This document shows positions 53,231 to 61,570 of a stretch of DNA of 64,000 bases, one piece after another. The translations under genes and the position numbers were made by a program. The notes below the pieces were generated by a model. The model saw nothing but the letters and a program-made list of their open reading frames with translations. It was not told the origin of the DNA and made no database searches. Source of the stretch: Ascidiimonas aurantiaca (GTDB taxonomy: Bacteria > Bacteroidota > Bacteroidia > Flavobacteriales > Flavobacteriaceae); assembly GCF_037646345.1 (NCBI RefSeq), contig NZ_JBBEWR010000009.1, positions 124,001 to 188,000 of the forward strand. Direction: 5' to 3'. Position 1 is the first letter of the stretch; the number at the start of each line of letters is the position of its first letter.

Positions 53231-54175
53231 ATGAAAAAAAACATAATACTACTTGCACTTACGGGAGTGATTTTAAACACAAACGCTCAAAACAATAAAA
53301 TTGAGTCCACAGGAAACGTAGGAATTGGCACTACATCCCCAACGAGTACATTAGATGTTCATACCACAGATCATAACTCAGCCTCAGGAGTTGTTATTTC
53401 TCAGGGAAATCAATCAAACAACAGAAATAGCGGAAGGCTGTTTTTTGAGAATTTAGGAGAGGAGAACAATAGTTTTACTATTATGAAAGAAGGAGACAGG
53501 TTATCTTTTAAAGGTAATTCTCAGGCAGGAGTTTCATCTGGCACAGAATATTTTAATATTAAAAATAATGGAAGTATAGGAATTGGCACACCGAATGCGG
53601 AACATGGAAAATTACACGTAAATGGAAACGGGCCAGATCAGGGTATCAATCTATGGACCAAATCAGGAGAAACCACATCAAGAATTTGGATCAATAATCA
53701 GGAAAAGACATTTCATTTGAGCAAAGGGAATAATCCTGTTAATGGAATAACAATTAGTGATAATGGGTTAGTTGGTATTGGAACAACAACCCCGGATATG
53801 AAGCTAACGGTAAAGGGAAAAATACATACAGAAGAGGTAAAAGTAGATCTCAATGTTCCGGCTCCGGATTATGTTTTTAAAGAGAACTATCCCTTACGAA
53901 GTATTGAAGAGGTGGAAACTTTCATTAAAGAAAACAGTCATTTACCTGAAATACCATCGGCTAAAGAATTTGAAGAAAACGGTGTAATGCTGGCACAAAT
54001 GAATATGGATCTGCTGAAAAAGATAGAAGAACTTACATTATATACAATTCAGCAGGAAAAGAAACTAACATCTCAAAATAAAGAAATTGAAAAACTAAAA
54101 AAAGAGAATAAGGAACTAAGATCTTTAGTGGAACGGGTGACCCAAATTGAAAAACTGCTAGCCCTCAAAAAGTAA
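53231..54175 (+). CDS. GIGT-repeat fibre-like surface protein, paralogue 4
   Basis: 314 aa; signal peptide ends TNAQ. Three GIGT-type repeats (NVGIGTTSPTSTLDVHTT, GSIGIGTPNAEHGKLHVN, LVGIGTTTPDMKLTVKGK), more than the other copies. The C-terminal module (EVKVDLNVPAPDYVFKENYP, SIEEVETFIKENSHLPEI) is almost identical to that of paralogue 2, while the coiled coil is longer (KKLTSQNKEIEKLKKENKEL) and ends in LLALKK. The central segment resembles no other copy. Surface exposure and trimerisation are inferred from the coiled coil and the repeats. Confidence 0.8.
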   Translation: MKKNIILLALTGVILNTNAQNNKIESTGNVGIGTTSPTSTLDVHTTDHNSASGVVISQGNQSNNRNSGRLFFENLGEENNSFTIMKEGDRLSFKGNSQAGVSSGTEYFNIKNNGSIGIGTPNAEHGKLHVNGNGPDQGINLWTKSGETTSRIWINNQEKTFHLSKGNNPVNGITISDNGLVGIGTTTPDMKLTVKGKIHTEEVKVDLNVPAPDYVFKENYPLRSIEEVETFIKENSHLPEIPSAKEFEENGVMLAQMNMDLLKKIEELTLYTIQQEKKLTSQNKEIEKLKKENKELRSLVERVTQIEKLLALKK

Positions 54176-54263
54176 TCATATGCCACCTGTTGGTAAAAGG
54201 AATGTATGCAGAGAAACTTAAAATGCCTATTTTTATAGTAACACGGTATGTAACTATGTAAAA

Positions 54264-54962
54264 ATGTCCTTAAAAAAAGCGGCTATATTCGCGGGTCTCG
54301 GGTTATTGGTGATGACGCTTTCATGGCTAAGTGCCGATTATCTGGTATTTCAGAAGCTCACAGCGTTAGACAATGTAACACAAGTTGCGAACAATATAAG
54401 GGCAAATACAATACAGTTCCGTATGGGTATCTTCGGTCTTTTGATAGTTGTTTTTTGCGATTTGGCAGTGGCTTGGGCACTGTATTTTTTTTTCAAACCC
54501 GTAAATCAGAGTATTTCATTGTTCGCGGCCTGGTTACGACTGGTCTATACCCTTTTTTTAGGGATCGCATTGCTCAATTATCTGGATATTTTACAACTTA
54601 CAAATGAGGCCGATTACCTAAAAGTGTTTCAAATAGACGTATTAAATGCCGAGATCATGTTATCTATTCATTCTTTTTACAGCGATTGGCATTTCGGACT
54701 TATTTTTTTTGGTTTTCATTTAGCACTATTGGGGTATCTGGCTTTTAAAGCCAGCTATGTTCCTAAAGTTATAGGCCTGCTGCTTATGGTAACTGGAGCA
54801 AGCTATTTAATAGACTACACAGGAAAACTTCTTTCTCCTGACTTTGAAGTTACGTACAGCCTTATTTTAGGTTGGGGAGAATTGATCTTCATGTTTTGGC
54901 TGTTGATCAAAGGATCAGCGGTTCGGGAACAGACAAGACTGAATAGGTGTTTATATCTGTAA
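54264..54962 (+). CDS. DUF4386 membrane protein
   Basis: 232 aa with six hydrophobic helices. Typical DUF4386 statements are FRMGIFGLLIVVFCDLAVAW, FFKPVNQSISLFAAWLRL, GLIFFGFHLALLGYLAFKAS, VPKVIGLLLMVTGASYLID and LILGWGELIFMFWLLIKG. A short, basic C-terminus follows. Members are common in Bacteroidota and Firmicutes without known function. The gene stands 88 nt after fibre paralogue 4 and may have its own promoter. Confidence 0.85.
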   Translation: MSLKKAAIFAGLGLLVMTLSWLSADYLVFQKLTALDNVTQVANNIRANTIQFRMGIFGLLIVVFCDLAVAWALYFFFKPVNQSISLFAAWLRLVYTLFLGIALLNYLDILQLTNEADYLKVFQIDVLNAEIMLSIHSFYSDWHFGLIFFGFHLALLGYLAFKASYVPKVIGLLLMVTGASYLIDYTGKLLSPDFEVTYSLILGWGELIFMFWLLIKGSAVREQTRLNRCLYL

Positions 54963-55071
54963 GCATCTCAAAAAAAGTTAGTAGTTGCTATTTTCAGTAT
55001 AAATAACCATTCACTCATAACTGCTTGTTTTCTGGATTTTGCGAATATTCATATTTAGTTTTTAGTACCTT

Positions 55072-55079
55072 TACTTTTG
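55072..55079 (+). promoter_or_regulatory. -7 box upstream of the 55.1-kb gene
   Basis: TACTTTTG, exact TAnnTTTG match, 20 nt before the ATG at 55100. Its position inside a longer open frame supports the shorter start. Confidence 0.45.
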
Positions 55080-55099
55080 TTAAACCCAAATACAAAAAA

Positions 55100-55732
55100 A
55101 TGAATAAAACACACCCCCTTATGCTCCTTTTTACGTTAGCTTTTAACCTGTGTATATCTCAAAATGCAGAAGAAGCGCGTATAAAAGAAAGTTTTGAAAA
55201 GTACAAATCGGCCATACTCAATGACAAAGGGAAAGAAGCAGTTACCTATGTAGATAGCCGTACCGTTTCCTATTATACAGAGATTCTTCAAGCCACTAAA
55301 AAAGCAGATGCTGCAGAGATCAATGCATTGGGAGTTATGGATAAACTTATGGTGTTTTCCATACGTCATCAAGCCACCAGAGAAGAGCTGTTGCAATTTG
55401 ATGGAGAAGGCCTTTTGGTATATGCCATTGAAAAAGGAATGATAGGTAAGAACAGTATTGCTAATAATAGCCTGGGTACCATTAAAGTAGAGGGGTCTTT
55501 TGCCAAAGGGCAGTTAGTGACCCGGGGGCGGGAAATGCCTTTATATTTTGATTTTCATAAGGAAAACGGGAGCTGGAAAATTGATCTGACCTCTATTTTT
55601 TCTACAGCGGAAATGGCTTTTAAAAGAATGCAGGAAGATAGCGGTTATGATGAAAATGAGTATATATTCGCCCTGTTGGAAATGCTTACAGGTAAAAAAC
55701 CTGGAGATGAAATTTGGGATAGCATAGAATAA
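55100..55732 (+). CDS. Hypothetical secreted protein (NTF2-like pattern)
   Basis: 210 aa. I start at MNKTHPLMLLFTLAFNLCIS, which gives a normal signal peptide; the frame is open 75 nt further upstream, but a promoter box lies there. The mature part begins QNAEEARIKESFEKYKSAIL and carries a mixed helix/strand pattern with DFHKENGSWKIDLTSIF near the C-terminus, as found in NTF2-like or DUF3828-like proteins. No active-site motif is recognised. The gene ends 8 nt before a decayed alpha/beta-hydrolase fragment. Confidence 0.65.
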   Translation: MNKTHPLMLLFTLAFNLCISQNAEEARIKESFEKYKSAILNDKGKEAVTYVDSRTVSYYTEILQATKKADAAEINALGVMDKLMVFSIRHQATREELLQFDGEGLLVYAIEKGMIGKNSIANNSLGTIKVEGSFAKGQLVTRGREMPLYFDFHKENGSWKIDLTSIFSTAEMAFKRMQEDSGYDENEYIFALLEMLTGKKPGDEIWDSIE

Positions 55733-55739
55733 ACAATGT

Positions 55740-55847
55740 ATAAGTGAAGTACCGCGTATAGAGCTTTCCATTATCAGGAATGCGGGACACGATCTATGGA
55801 TCGATCAACCGGATGTATTTGCCAAACAATTAAAAAAGCATCTTTAG
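55740..55847 (+). pseudogene. C-terminal remnant of an alpha/beta hydrolase
   Basis: The frame from 55743 reads SEVPRIELSIIRNAGHDLWI, then DQPDVFAKQLKKHL and a stop. NAGHDLW...QPDVF is the end of alpha/beta hydrolases, with the catalytic His in AGH. There is no start codon and no upstream body: the previous gene's stop lies immediately before. It is a leftover of a deleted gene. Confidence 0.7.
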
Positions 55848-56137
55848 TTATCTTTATCTGCATTTGTAAGCATAGTTATACCCTTTTTACCTTCTACCAG
55901 GCTGCAAAATGTATGTTTGGTTTTTTTATTGAAGATCTTGTTGTTAAATTTTAATTTACAAAAGCCACCGCGCTTTCTAATTCGGTCACAGTATGATGTT
56001 GATTCGATAATTTCCACCTTCACTTTTCTCCCCTCCCTGGTCATGTCAATTTGAGATTAAGCCTTGTTTGGTACTAAAACCCCAATTAGTAGAATGAAAA
56101 GTCCGATAAGAATTAGGCCATAGTTAGCCTTAAACAT
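55844..56137 (-). pseudogene. ORF interrupted by one in-frame stop (small TM + Cys-rich domain)
   Basis: On the minus strand an ATG at 56137 opens MFKANYGLILIGLFILLIGV then LVPNKA and a TAA (56059-56057). The same frame continues without further interruption through SQIDMTREGRKVKVEIIEST, SYCDRIRKRGGFCKLKFNNK and KTKHTFCSLVEGKKGITM to a stop at 55844. One membrane helix followed by a small Cys-containing domain is a sensible single protein, so a nonsense mutation has probably split it. A restart at the ATG 56044 (66 aa) is possible. Family not recognised. Confidence 0.5.
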
Positions 56138-56236
56138 AATTATGGGGTAAATAAAAATTGGCATTCAGCCCAGATTTTACCGTATTTGACAACTTTCTTT
56201 AAATAGTGTCGCAGCACCCCGTAAGGTGCTATGGTA

Positions 56237-56791
56237 TTATACACCTTGTTGTTGTATGTTTTTTATTTCTTCTAATTTTGCTTTTGTCAATTTATACCTG
56301 TTTACTTCTTGTTCAAAGTTTAGTGGTCCCGGGACTGTTACATACCTTTTGACAAATTCAAACCCCACCTTTTCAAGTGTTCTATTTGGGGCTTGGTTAT
56401 GAGTATTTGGTTCACAATAGATTACCTTAAGGTCTAACTTATCAAAGAACTTAGGTAGAGATTTTAAAACCATAGTGGTCCCGAGTCCTTTTTTTCTGAT
56501 GTTTGGTTTCCAAAGATGTAAATGCATTTTGGCTTCATATCCATATTTAATTTCATTCACGTTACAATGCCCTGAAGGTTGTCCATTTACCTTGAGAATC
56601 ATGGTCAGTGAAGATTTTTCTGGATAGGGAGTATTTATCTGGTCAGTTAACATTTTTTCTAAACCATCTTTGGTTGGCAATTTACATAGATCGACTCCCA
56701 TTGCAAGCAAGAAATCTTTTTCAGCAGTCAGCCAATAATCGGCAACAAAATTGATGTCATCAACGGTCAATTCTTGAACTTCTATGTGCAT
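56237..56791 (-). CDS. GNAT-family N-acetyltransferase
   Basis: 184 aa, RimJ/RimL-like. Acetyl-CoA binding is shown by LWKPNIRKKGLGTTMVLKSL (the R-x-x-G-x-G/A loop) and the following strand LDLKVIYCEPNTHNQAPNRT, then LEKVGFEFVKRY, the classic end of motif B. The N-terminal half is helical with 'AMGVDLCKLP' and holds a SSLTMILKVNGQPSGHCNVN strand for the acceptor. The acceptor is unknown. A frameshifted ORF and a -7 box precede it. Confidence 0.88.
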   Translation of the reverse strand: MHIEVQELTVDDINFVADYWLTAEKDFLLAMGVDLCKLPTKDGLEKMLTDQINTPYPEKSSLTMILKVNGQPSGHCNVNEIKYGYEAKMHLHLWKPNIRKKGLGTTMVLKSLPKFFDKLDLKVIYCEPNTHNQAPNRTLEKVGFEFVKRYVTVPGPLNFEQEVNRYKLTKAKLEEIKNIQQQGV

Positions 56792-56834
56792 TTTAATTGT
56801 TATTTTTGAATCAAGTAGCGTTTGTATATAATCT

Positions 56835-56995
56835 TTACTTTTGGTTAACTACTGTGATTTTCAAATCTATTTCTTTCCAGATTATACAGGTCAACCATTC
56901 GGCCAATTCCAGGGCCATAAAATTGCCTGAAGGCTTATTATCCGTAAAAAAGTAAATCGTAAAATCACTTCCGATAATTTCTCCTTAAACTCCAT
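56835..56995 (-). pseudogene. Frameshifted small ORF upstream of the GNAT gene
   Basis: From the ATG at 56995 the minus strand reads MEFK; the frame then fails, but one frame over a coherent protein continues as GEIIGSDFTIYFFTDNKPSG, NFMALELAEWLTCIIWKEID and LKITVVNQK to a stop at 56835. Total length, 161 nt, is one short of a codon multiple, so a single-base loss in the AAGGAG region restores a 53-aa frame. Either a decayed gene or a sequencing error. Confidence 0.45.
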
Positions 56996-57029
56996 ATTTT
57001 TTTACATGTTTAAATGAGCTTTCTAATAT

Positions 57030-57055
57030 TCTTTCAAATATATTTTTTTGTAAGT
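57030..57055. promoter_or_regulatory. 26-bp element with -7 box (copy 2)
   Basis: Agrees at 25 of 26 bases with 34464-34489. Minus-strand TATATTTG (57035-57042) would serve the frameshifted ORF and GNAT gene, 40 nt downstream. Confidence 0.45.
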
Positions 57056-57258
57056 AACTCAAAAGGGCTTTGTTCTAAGGCTTATGGGATTGTGTAACCA
57101 TTACAGGGAATTAAACTTAAAAAACAGGTATAACGTTCTGATACAGCATAAGCTATGATTTACGGTAATTTACTATCTTTAAGCTATAATGAAACCGGGT
57201 ATACACATTTCCAGAAGAAATTCGTGTAACCATAACTTAGAATACCACCACGAAAAGA
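57056..57258. other. Divergent spacer upstream of the channel-like gene
   Basis: No gene or clear element recognised apart from the 26-bp promoter-like element just before it. Confidence 0.4.
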
Positions 57259-58095
57259 ATGAAAAAACACCCCATTACCAAAGATCATATCAGGGTCTTT
57301 ATTGCTACCTATTCCTTTAAACGGCTACTTTTTTACTATCTGGTATTTTGTGTGGGTTTATCATTGTTCTTTGGTAGTATATATTATTTTAACGAGCTGG
57401 CCCCAGGAAAATCGTATTTTGAACATATAAGTATTTCGTTCTTTGAGCTTTTTGGAGCCGATGTTTTTGAAATACGCCTGGATACCACCAATACGGTTAA
57501 TATTGTTATTTTTCTTATTCATAAAATTCTGGCCATTCTTATTCCCGGTATTATTTTGGGAACCATAATTTTTAAACTGCTGCTACACCCCGAGATCTTA
57601 ACTTTTAAAGAAAGCCTTAATCTGTATTACGATACATCACGTAAAAAGCATTTTCTTTGCATACGGTTCTACAGTGCTACCAATCTTAACTTAACCTCTT
57701 TAGAATTTAAGGTAATTGTAAGGCTCAAGAGGATACGAGAGAAAAATGGGGCTCCATATTTAATAAACCGTACGATACAATGTGACAAACGCTGGGATTT
57801 TGCCATCCCCAAAGTACCCAGAACCATATTTATAGAGCTTGATGCCCGCGATCTCAATACAGATAAAGGGGAAGATACGCTCTCTATTATTTCCATTCAG
57901 GGAGAAAAATGCAGTTACGATGATGAATTGTGGGTACTCATTAAAGGCGATATTCCGCAATTGGGAAATTCGTTTACAGAGCGAAAAACTTATAGTATTG
58001 GTAAAGATATAAAACGATTCAGGTGGTCAGACATACATGTGGATTATAACCAGAAACCAACTTCCTGGCTGGGTTGGGACACTTTTGAAGATTAA
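57259..58095 (+). CDS. Two-TM ion-channel-like protein (Kir-like layout)
   Basis: 278 aa. Membrane helices at about 22-44 and 80-106 frame a hydrophobic, re-entrant-looking loop (HISISFFELFGADVFEI, 56-72). A beta-rich cytoplasmic domain follows (about 130-270): FLCIRFYSATNLNLTSLEFK, VIVRLKRIREKNGAPYLINR and 'RWDFAIPKVPRTIFIELD'. This order recalls inward-rectifier (Kir) channels, whose cytoplasmic domain has the same kind of strands, but no TVGYG filter exists, so potassium selectivity is not indicated. The family is unnamed to me. Translationally close to the next gene (6-nt gap). Confidence 0.6.
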   Translation: MKKHPITKDHIRVFIATYSFKRLLFYYLVFCVGLSLFFGSIYYFNELAPGKSYFEHISISFFELFGADVFEIRLDTTNTVNIVIFLIHKILAILIPGIILGTIIFKLLLHPEILTFKESLNLYYDTSRKKHFLCIRFYSATNLNLTSLEFKVIVRLKRIREKNGAPYLINRTIQCDKRWDFAIPKVPRTIFIELDARDLNTDKGEDTLSIISIQGEKCSYDDELWVLIKGDIPQLGNSFTERKTYSIGKDIKRFRWSDIHVDYNQKPTSWLGWDTFED

Positions 58096-58101
58096 TTATT
58101 T

Positions 58102-58662
58102 ATGGCATTTGTTTTTGGATATGGATCCCTTGTGAGCCCTGAAACTCTTAAAAAGTACGTAAAAGAGAATAACCCACGGTTTCAATACATCACCATTGAG
58201 GGGTTAAGAAGAGACTGGTCCGTAGCCATGGATAATTTGGTAGATCTTCCCTCATACAAGTATTATATGGATGAAAATGGTGTGCGTATCCAAAAATATG
58301 TGGCCTTTTTAAACGTAGTTTTTGATCCCTCAAAAAAGGTTAACGGTATTTTATTTGAAATAGATAGTGCCAGATTGCCATCTCTTGATCTGAGAGAGCG
58401 AAATTATGACAGGGTAGAGATTACCCACCTTTTACCGGAAGCTTATAGAACGCAAACCGTTTGGACCTATATGGGAAAAGAAGAAAGTAAAAAGCGTTTC
58501 TCACTTGGGTACAGTGAGGGTAAAGTGGTTATCCATCAACAGTATCTGGAGCAGGTACTACAGGCATTTACATCGGTAAGTTATGCGTATTTAATACAAT
58601 TTGTAAAAGAAACTGAATTTAATAACCTTCCCATTCTACCTTTACAAAGAATAAATCTGTAA
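58102..58662 (+). CDS. Gamma-glutamylcyclotransferase-like (AIG2/GGCT fold) protein
   Basis: 186 aa. The fold opens with FVFGYGSLVSPETL (substrate loop GYGSL) and continues VNGILFEIDSARLPSLDLRE with the conserved acidic residue at RERNYDRVEI, where the catalytic Glu of GGCT proteins is found. Enzymes of this fold release 5-oxoproline from gamma-glutamyl peptides; in the broader family the substrate may differ. It starts 6 nt after the channel-like gene, so both are one operon. Confidence 0.82.
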   Translation: MAFVFGYGSLVSPETLKKYVKENNPRFQYITIEGLRRDWSVAMDNLVDLPSYKYYMDENGVRIQKYVAFLNVVFDPSKKVNGILFEIDSARLPSLDLRERNYDRVEITHLLPEAYRTQTVWTYMGKEESKKRFSLGYSEGKVVIHQQYLEQVLQAFTSVSYAYLIQFVKETEFNNLPILPLQRINL

Positions 58663-58706
58663 AAGCCCCTGTTCATTAGAAAAAGGGAATATGAATTTTA
58701 CTCATT

Positions 58707-61073
58707 TTACAGATCGAGCAAATTGACTTCTTCAACCTTTTTACCACTACTGCCACCCCCCTGGGATGTAGTACTTAGCTCATGCAGTAATGCTATAAGC
58801 GTATGCAGTTCATCCGGAAGCATACGTGCAGGGACATCAATATCAAAAGGCACCGATTTTCCACGGCACACTACCTTTAAACCTGCCTCTATAGCTTCTT
58901 TAATTTGTGGGTGCGCTCCTATAAAATCCCATACCTCGTGCTGTACCAAAGCTTCATTTTCTCGCAACATGGCAGAGGTACGCTCTAAAAGATGCCTTAG
59001 CTCTGGTATATCCATTTCAGGCAGGCGGGGTGCCAGTTTGCCAAAACGGGCAAAAACAGTTCCGTCTATCGCAAACTGATCTTCTATTCTTTTAATAAGC
59101 TGCACTTTTAAAGTAGCGCCTTTAATACGTCTCATACCTTCATCTAACGTACCTGATGTTTTTCGGGACAGGTTGTTATGCGTTACCGTTTCTGCAAGGC
59201 CCGAAGGTTCGGCAAATACTTTAGGGTGCATGAGTATTCGTGCCTGGGGGTCACGGAGGTGACCCATAGCCGCCCAGAATGAAGGGGCTTTAGCAGCTTC
59301 CAGCACGTAATGGGTAAACTTACTGCTGTGAAACAATTTTTCTTTGTCTTCGGCTCCCATTTTTTCCAACTGTGCCGCGTGCGTAGCCCCAAAAGAAAAC
59401 ATTTCCCCATTTTTCAGTTCTTTTCCTGCCGCGGCGATACCTGCCAATACCTTGTCAGGCTCCACCATAGACATATGGTAGTCTAAGGGGTGCCCGTTGG
59501 TTTGGGCAATATACACCAGTTTTGGTATGAGCCCTTTAGGGATAAAAGTTTGGTATAAAACTGATTCCCGCTTGCCACTATGCTGATTCTCTGTTTTTAT
59601 TTTTTCAATGATCCGGGCCAAATCATGAACTTCCTGTAAGATGATACGAGCATGGTCATCGGTAATATGCATACTTTCCAGCATTTTACCAACGATCGTT
59701 ACAATCTTTTTAGCGTCCATATCAAACAATCCGCCGGTTTGTAAGATGTCGAAAGTGCTTTCGGCACCATCGGCTACGTTGGCAGACAGGGAAATATTGG
59801 CAGACACCATAGAATCGGTTTCTTTATGATCGCTCCAGGTGCCTGAAGTGGATCGTGTGGCCAGAAATGTTTGTGGATCTTGTGAAGCTTCGGGGCGCGG
59901 AGGATTACCGGGTGCTCTGAAAAATACATGATTGTGAACATTCATGCCATGTACGACTTCATAAATGGCCATAATGACCCTGTGTAATGTATGCGCTCCT
60001 AAACCGGCAGCATTGTAAAACGCTACTGATCCCGGTTTGGCTTTTTCCAGCTCCAGTGCCTGCGTTTTTATTGCCTGTACCTCAGGTTTTATTTTGGGCC
60101 ATCTCTCAGCAATTTCTGTTTTTCTCGCTTTTTCATACGAACCGGATACGGTGGGTGGTTCCTTAGCGCCACCACCCAACATACTGAAAAGTCCACCGGA
60201 TTTTTTTGGAGCCACCTCAGGGCCGGCAAAAAAATTATAATTTTCATTGTTGGGTAAAACAAATCTTGGGTGTTCACTGGCAATGGCAGAGTGAATGAGC
60301 TTGTATCCTTTCTCAGCATCATATCCAATTATAATATAGATATGTTTGGTTCTGGTATCCAATACTTTAGAACCCCGGGGCATGTCAGGGCCTATTACAC
60401 GTTGTATAGGCGCATTTGCAAATAATGGAGAATTTTGTAAGGAGGCGAGTTGTGTATGAGAATTGTTTTTCTGTCTTAACTGTGCAGCCTGTCTGCCCAT
60501 TACATCAGCTTCTCTTTCAAGCACTGCGTCATCATTAACACCAATGGTTTCCTTTAGTTGTAATGTTGGTTTTACGCGTCCCTGTTTTTGTTGTACTACG
60601 TGCCAGGCTTCATGTGGGAGGTGCTTTTCCTGTCCTGCTGCCAGGTGAATATCAGTGCCCTGAGCATAGGCATGTGCCTGTAACTGGGCGGGTTTGGCTG
60701 AATTATAATGTACTTTTACATCATCCATTGTATAGCCGGAGAGCTGCTCGATCCCTGATTTTAACGTATCGGGTAGGCCGGTGCGGTTCTCTTTTCTTTG
60801 CACGAGAAACTGTTCGGTCGTAGGTGAGGTAGCAGCCTGTAATTGTACTGCTTTTGAATGCTTATGGTAAGTATTGGCCATATCCTGGTAGGCCTTTAAC
60901 TGCTTTACCACTCCCGCTGTATTGGCCAGTTGTTGCATTTTGGTTTGTACCACTGCCTGTGGAGAGGTGTTTAAAAAAGAAAGGGCAGGCGTGTCATGCA
61001 ATGGTTTTTTAGCAGTTGAAGAAAAAGCAGACTGTTTCTTATTTCCTGATGTTGAATAGGTAGTATGACGCAT
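58707..61073 (-). CDS. DUF4157 (eCIS-core domain) protein with unknown C-terminal effector region
   Basis: 788 aa without a signal peptide. Residues about 97-200 form the DUF4157 domain: LPDTLKSGIEQLSGYTMDDV, KVHYNSAKPAQLQAHAYAQG, TDIHLAAGQEKHLPHEAWHV (HExxH, 154-158) and LEREADVMG with Glu188 as third zinc ligand. The N-terminal 95 residues are low-complexity, Ser/Thr/Gln rich. The C-terminal 550 residues are helical and alanine-rich, with no recognised toxin motif. DUF4157 is found on cargo of extracellular contractile injection systems, but no eCIS sheath, tube or baseplate gene is in the window. The next upstream gene is 497 nt away. Confidence 0.8.
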   Translation of the reverse strand: MRHTTYSTSGNKKQSAFSSTAKKPLHDTPALSFLNTSPQAVVQTKMQQLANTAGVVKQLKAYQDMANTYHKHSKAVQLQAATSPTTEQFLVQRKENRTGLPDTLKSGIEQLSGYTMDDVKVHYNSAKPAQLQAHAYAQGTDIHLAAGQEKHLPHEAWHVVQQKQGRVKPTLQLKETIGVNDDAVLEREADVMGRQAAQLRQKNNSHTQLASLQNSPLFANAPIQRVIGPDMPRGSKVLDTRTKHIYIIIGYDAEKGYKLIHSAIASEHPRFVLPNNENYNFFAGPEVAPKKSGGLFSMLGGGAKEPPTVSGSYEKARKTEIAERWPKIKPEVQAIKTQALELEKAKPGSVAFYNAAGLGAHTLHRVIMAIYEVVHGMNVHNHVFFRAPGNPPRPEASQDPQTFLATRSTSGTWSDHKETDSMVSANISLSANVADGAESTFDILQTGGLFDMDAKKIVTIVGKMLESMHITDDHARIILQEVHDLARIIEKIKTENQHSGKRESVLYQTFIPKGLIPKLVYIAQTNGHPLDYHMSMVEPDKVLAGIAAAGKELKNGEMFSFGATHAAQLEKMGAEDKEKLFHSSKFTHYVLEAAKAPSFWAAMGHLRDPQARILMHPKVFAEPSGLAETVTHNNLSRKTSGTLDEGMRRIKGATLKVQLIKRIEDQFAIDGTVFARFGKLAPRLPEMDIPELRHLLERTSAMLRENEALVQHEVWDFIGAHPQIKEAIEAGLKVVCRGKSVPFDIDVPARMLPDELHTLIALLHELSTTSQGGGSSGKKVEEVNLLDL

Positions 61074-61570
61074 GGCTGGTTTTTGGTTCAGACAGGCTGG
61101 CAGCCTTCATACACAGCGCTATTACTGAATACAGAAAGGTGCCCGCTCCATAAATATACTAAATACATCTTCTTCTGAAAGAATTTTCATTAAAAACCTT
61201 ATGAAAACAGATATAATATGTAAAATTACAGTGTTTTGTAGTGCTAAAACAGTGAGAGGTGTTGCTCTGGTAAATTTTGGTACTGTGAAAAAGAGAAAGG
61301 GCAGTTTATAAGCGTGTAACCTTATACTCGTTAGATAAGAGTATGATACTCGCCTCAGCGCTTAAGGATTATAAGCATTGCCAAAGTAATAATCAATAAG
61401 GAAGCATTTTTTCTTTTCATTTGGTTTCAGGGCTTATATAATTTCTTTAAAAGCAAAGTGCCAATAAGCCATATTACTTTTTTAGGAACCTGAAAAATGC
61501 AAATAGTAAAGAAAAAATGCTCTTTTTAGATAGTGGTTTTTTCACTTAAACCGCACATGTTATGGCAACT
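61074..61570. other. Intergenic region upstream of the DUF4157 gene
   Basis: No convincing gene. A 21-codon minus-strand frame at 61355-61420 (MKRKNASLLIITLAMLIILK) resembles a truncated signal peptide or the start of a lost gene. ATACTC-N9-GAGTAT near 61325 is a minor dyad. Confidence 0.4.

Noticed and set aside
55025..55099. Upstream extension of the 55.1-kb gene by 25 codons
   Set aside because: The extension would bury the signal peptide and overlaps a perfect -7 box; the ATG at 55100 gives a normal exported protein.
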